DNA of 64,000 nt from Rhizobium sp. ICMP 5592 (GTDB lineage: Bacteria > Pseudomonadota > Alphaproteobacteria > Rhizobiales > Rhizobiaceae). Positions 61,360-64,000 of the stretch are shown here, one piece after another. Under the pieces are notes generated by a model that was not told the origin of the DNA, searched no databases, and worked only from the letters and a program-made list of their open reading frames with translations. The stretch spans positions 971,671 to 1,035,670 of the forward strand of contig NZ_QSNT01000003.1 in assembly GCF_009498525.1 (NCBI RefSeq), read 5' to 3'. The translations under genes were made by a program, and so were the position numbers. How positions within the stretch are numbered: the stretch's first letter is position 1; each line of letters begins with the position of its first letter.

Positions 61360-61788
61360 TCAGCGTTCGTCCTTTTTCAGCGGGATACCATAGAGTTCCA
61401 GCCGGTGGTCGACGAGCTTGAAACCATGTTCGCGGGCAATGCGCTCCTGCAGCGCCTCGATCTCCGGCGAGTGAAACTCGATCACCTCGCCGCTTTTCAG
61501 ATCGATCAGATGATCATGGTGCTCTTCCGGCACGGTCTCGTAGCGCGAGCGGCCGTCGCGGAAATCATGTCGGGCGAGAAGGCCGGCATCCTCGAAAAGC
61601 TTCACCGTGCGATAGACCGTCGAAATCGAGATCTTCGCATCCACCTTAACGGAGCGGCAGTACAGCTCCTCGACGTCGGGATGATCCTCGGAGCTTTCGA
61701 TGATACGGGCAATGACCTTGCGCTGCTCCGTCATACGCATGCCGCGCTCGGCGCAAAGCTCTTCCAGAGATTTTACGGCATCGGTCAT
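61360..61788 (-). CDS. fur: Fur-family metal-responsive regulator (Fur/Mur)
   Basis: 142 residues. Winged helix (RMTEQRKVIARIIESSEDHP, ISISTVYRTVKLFEDAGLLA) and dimer/metal domain (YETVPEEHHDHLIDLKSGEV, FHSPEIEALQERIAREHGFK) are clear, with the HHDH metal ligands. It has only two cysteines and no CxxC pairs, so no structural zinc site. That pattern fits the rhizobial Mur proteins, which respond to manganese rather than iron. The metal cannot be proven here. The gene lies between rimI and plsC. Confidence 0.9.
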   Translation of the reverse strand: MTDAVKSLEELCAERGMRMTEQRKVIARIIESSEDHPDVEELYCRSVKVDAKISISTVYRTVKLFEDAGLLARHDFRDGRSRYETVPEEHHDHLIDLKSGEVIEFHSPEIEALQERIAREHGFKLVDHRLELYGIPLKKDER

Positions 61789-61826
61789 GGAATAGGGTCT
61801 TCGGTCACTTCGTCTATGACAACGGA

Positions 61827-62321
61827 CTAGCGAAGAACGCGCCGCATGACAAGCGCCGTCGATTTCGCGCCGTTTTCATCGACATAATAGGCCTTGCGCT
61901 CGCCGACCGTCTCGAAACCGAGCTTGCGGTAGAGCCCGATGGCCGGCTGATTGACGCCATCGACCTCGAGAAACATGGTTTCGCCGCCGCGATTGCGCGC
62001 CTCGCGCAGCGCCGCCTGCATCAGCCGCCAGCCAAGGCCGGTGCGGCCAAGCTTGGCGCTGACGGCAATCGTCAGGATTTCGGCCTCGCCCGCCATATGC
62101 CGCGCCAGCACGAAGCCCGGAAGCGGCTTTTTCAGGATGGCGTTGGTCTGCCGGGCGACGAAGCCGAAGGTCGTGTCCTGCGACAGCAGATCCTCGAACT
62201 CGGTATCGCCCCAGACTCGCGCGAAGCGCTCGCCATGCAGGGCGGCTACTTCAGTACAATCCCGCAGCTGCATCGGGACGATTTCATATTCGGCTTTCAA
62301 GGTCAGATAGGATTCGAGCAT
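61827..62321 (-). CDS. rimI: Ribosomal-protein-alanine N-acetyltransferase (GNAT)
   Basis: 164 residues from the ATG at 62321, one base after the tsaB stop. The frame extends to 62528 but the upstream part lies over tsaB. GNAT motifs: GEAEILTIAVSAKLGRTGLG (acetyl-CoA pyrophosphate loop) and EVDGVNQPAIGLYRKLGFET. RimI acetylates the N-terminus of ribosomal protein S18 and perhaps others. It is transcribed with tsaB, the usual arrangement. Confidence 0.92.
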   Translation of the reverse strand: MLESYLTLKAEYEIVPMQLRDCTEVAALHGERFARVWGDTEFEDLLSQDTTFGFVARQTNAILKKPLPGFVLARHMAGEAEILTIAVSAKLGRTGLGWRLMQAALREARNRGGETMFLEVDGVNQPAIGLYRKLGFETVGERKAYYVDENGAKSTALVMRRVLR

Positions 62322-62322
62322 G

Positions 62323-62979
62323 TTATAGCCTGGCAACAGCGTATCCGGCCTGCGGTCTGGCATCGGGTCCGCGAAGATAAAGCGGTTTCGGCTTGTCGCT
62401 GACGGGTTTGGCAGCGCCAAGCCGGGCAACGACGACAATCGGAAATGCGTCGGGCCGCTCCGCGGGCGGCGCATCGCTGAGCCGGGCGACGGCCGTGCCG
62501 GTGACGACACCGCCGAATGCGCCGGCAATTGCCCGCGCTTCGTCGATCGTCACGGCACGGGCTTCATCCAGCGGACGACCATCGGCGTCGAAGGGCTGGA
62601 GATAGATCTCCTCGCGCTTGGCATCGATGGCGGCCATAACCGATTGACCCGGATTCCGTTCCCGCGCGCCGGCGGCCATGACCTCAAGGGTCGTGACGCC
62701 GATGGCGGGAATATCAAGGGAGAGCGCAAAACCGCGAGCGGCGGCGACGCCGATGCGGATACCGGTGAAAGAGCCGGGGCCGACGGTCACGACGATGCGC
62801 TCGACCGCTGCAAGCGCTATCCCGGCTTTTGCCAGCGCCGCGTCGACAACATCCATCAAATGCTCGGCATGCCCCCGCCCGATCGTCTCCGTGACCTCCC
62901 CCATCACAGAATCACTGCCGCTATCATACACCGCGGCAGCGCAATCCACACCTGCCGTGTCGAGCGCCAGTACAATCAT
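62323..62979 (-). CDS. tsaB: tRNA threonylcarbamoyladenosine biosynthesis protein TsaB
   Basis: 218 residues of the ASKHA-fold TsaB family: IVLALDTAGVDCAAAVYDSG at the start, GHAEHLMDVVDAALAKAGIA, and GPGSFTGIRIGVAAARGFAL. With TsaD and TsaE it makes t6A37 in tRNA from threonylcarbamoyl-AMP. rimI follows within one base. It is separate from nfuA by 24 bases. Confidence 0.95.
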   Translation of the reverse strand: MIVLALDTAGVDCAAAVYDSGSDSVMGEVTETIGRGHAEHLMDVVDAALAKAGIALAAVERIVVTVGPGSFTGIRIGVAAARGFALSLDIPAIGVTTLEVMAAGARERNPGQSVMAAIDAKREEIYLQPFDADGRPLDEARAVTIDEARAIAGAFGGVVTGTAVARLSDAPPAERPDAFPIVVVARLGAAKPVSDKPKPLYLRGPDARPQAGYAVARL

Positions 62980-63003
62980 GTTTGTTTTTCCGAAATGCGA
63001 AGA

Positions 63004-63570
63004 TTAAACGGCTTCGACTTCCTGAACTTCCGGAACGAAATGGCGCAGCAGGTTCTGGATGCCATGCTTCAACGTCGCCGTCGACGACGGGCAGCCGGCA
63101 CAGGATCCCTTCATGTTGAGATAGACCTTGCCATCGCGGAAGCCGCGGAAGGTGATGTCGCCGCCATCCTGGGCAACGGCCGGGCGAACGCGGGTCTCCA
63201 GCAATTCCTTGATGGTCAGCACGATGGTCTCGTCGCCCTCATCGAAGAATTCGCCGCTGGCATCCTGCGCTTCGGAAAGGACCGATGCTGCGCCCATGAC
63301 CGGCTTGCCGGACATGAAATGCTCCATGATCGAGCCGAGAATGGCGGGCTTCAGATGCTGCCACTCCTGATCGTCCTTGGAGACGGAGATGAAATCATAG
63401 CCGAAATAGACGCCGCTGACGCCGGGGATATCGAACAGGCGAGCGGCAAGCGGCGAGACTTCCGCCTCGTCGGCGCTGCGGAATTCGGCCGTGCCACTTT
63501 CCATCACCACCTTGCCCGGCAGGAACTTCAGGGTCGCGGGGTTCGGCGTCGCTTCGGTCTGAATGAACAT
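63004..63570 (-). CDS. nfuA: NifU-like iron-sulfur cluster scaffold/carrier protein
   Basis: 188 residues from the ATG at 63570, with GGAG 6 bases upstream; the ATG at 63582 lies on the binding site side. The N-terminal Nfu_N domain reads MFIQTEATPNPATLKFLPGK, and the C-terminal NifU domain has VAQDGGDITFRGFRDGKVYL with the CxxC in MKGSCAGCPSSTATLKHGI. The cysteines hold a 4Fe-4S cluster for delivery to target enzymes. It lies next to a universal stress protein gene. Confidence 0.94.
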   Translation of the reverse strand: MFIQTEATPNPATLKFLPGKVVMESGTAEFRSADEAEVSPLAARLFDIPGVSGVYFGYDFISVSKDDQEWQHLKPAILGSIMEHFMSGKPVMGAASVLSEAQDASGEFFDEGDETIVLTIKELLETRVRPAVAQDGGDITFRGFRDGKVYLNMKGSCAGCPSSTATLKHGIQNLLRHFVPEVQEVEAV

Positions 63571-63690
63571 CTTGCTCTCCATGCGGCAGGGCTGAAACCC
63601 CTGCGCCGACTTTAGAATATTTCAAAAGAAGATAGGCTTTTTGGCCGCCCTAATCAAGAGACCAGGCCTCAAGAAATAGCCCTTGCCAAC

Positions 63691-64000
63691 TCAACTCAGA
63701 GCGTCGATTTCCTCGTTCGTCAGCGTATCCGGCAGCACGGTCACCGGGATCGGAAAGGCAGCCGCGCGCCCCGCGATCGAAGATACCAGCGGCCCTGGTC
63801 CCTCCTTGGCGGAACCGGCGGCCAGAACGAGAAGCGCGATGTCCCGGTCTTCCTCGATCACCGCATTGATCTGCTCGGCGGCCGACCCTTCACGAATGAC
63901 GATCTCGGGATCGATGCCGATATTCTCGCGTACGATCTGCGCCGCCTTTGCCGTCGTCGCCTCGGCCTCCTCGCGGGCTTCCGCCCGCATGATCTCCTCG
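63691..64000 (-). CDS. Universal stress protein, N-terminus beyond the window
   Basis: Only the C-terminal 100 or so residues are seen; the frame continues past the right edge (EEIM before MRAEAREEAEATTAKAAQIV). The UspA nucleotide-binding region is recognisable: DIALLVLAAGSAKEGPGPLV and SSIAGRAAAFPIPVTVLPDT. UspA proteins bind ATP or act as stress adaptors. It precedes nfuA on the same strand with a 120-base gap. Confidence 0.85.
   Translation of the reverse strand, partial: EEIMRAEAREEAEATTAKAAQIVRENIGIDPEIVIREGSAAEQINAVIEEDRDIALLVLAAGSAKEGPGPLVSSIAGRAAAFPIPVTVLPDTLTNEEIDALS

Noticed and set aside
1..64000. CRISPR arrays, insertion sequences, prophage genes or rRNA
   Set aside because: No regularly spaced direct repeats, transposase/integrase motifs or rRNA-like sequence were seen.

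Overview
The window looks like a piece of a Rhizobium-type chromosome (Alphaproteobacteria, Rhizobiaceae). The evidence is the sequence character (about 60% G+C), a Sinorhizobium-like fructose ABC transporter (frcB/frcC with a ROK regulator), a PraR-like regulator, an αr14-type small RNA with three anti-Shine-Dalgarno loops, rhizobial dispersed palindromic repeats, and the order rimI-fur-plsC-miaB-phoH-ybeY-hlyC-lnt-praR-metK-trmB. I cannot name the species from sequence alone.

Layout. 1-3.2 kb: start of frcC, frcB and the divergent ROK regulator plus fucU (sugar uptake). 3.2-6.3 kb: a minus-strand operon of a FAD amino-acid dehydrogenase, an atypical SDR and a Ser/Cys-type proline-racemase-family enzyme, probably for hydroxyproline use. 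6.4-12.5 kb: lipoprotein hydrolase, αr14-like sRNA, aldo/keto reductase, SDR remnant, TetR regulator, PmtA-like methyltransferase, SDR and a BA14K-type exported protein. 12.6-19.8 kb: accessory block with two regulator/efflux pairs (MarR-MFS, HxlR-MFS) around a WcbI-GSCFA-WcbI cassette of unknown function. 19.9-24.6 kb: LprI-like protein, tRNA-Arg(ACG), an orphan sensor kinase and a chemoreceptor. 24.7-31.2 kb: rpmH-rnpA-yidC-engB and argB, with a convergent ECF sigma/anti-sigma/fasciclin cassette between engB and argB. 31.2-35.5 kb: SDR with divergent LysR regulator, PEP-mutase-family protein, HAD nucleotidase, EF-hand protein. 35.5-46 kb: LOG-family protein, dapD, dapE, membrane protein, Tat-type malate:quinone oxidoreductase, truA-fmt, a FitAB/VapBC toxin-antitoxin module, def, rmuC. 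46-51.7 kb: ribokinase, chemoreceptor, nucleoside hydrolase, RIME-like repeat, Hsp20 with a ROSE-like leader and its DUF1150 partner. 51.8-64 kb: trmB-metK, praR, lnt, hlyC, ybeY, phoH-like, miaB, plsC, fur, rimI, tsaB, nfuA and a truncated universal stress protein.

Most of the window is conserved housekeeping sequence. The parts most worth a second look are the WcbI-GSCFA-WcbI cassette (one WcbI copy has lost the motif cysteine), the operon whose SDR lacks the normal catalytic residues, the accessory modules inserted into housekeeping neighbourhoods (sigma/anti-sigma/fasciclin; toxin-antitoxin), and RNA elements (αr14-like sRNA, ROSE-like leader). No rRNA, insertion sequence, prophage or CRISPR array is visible.
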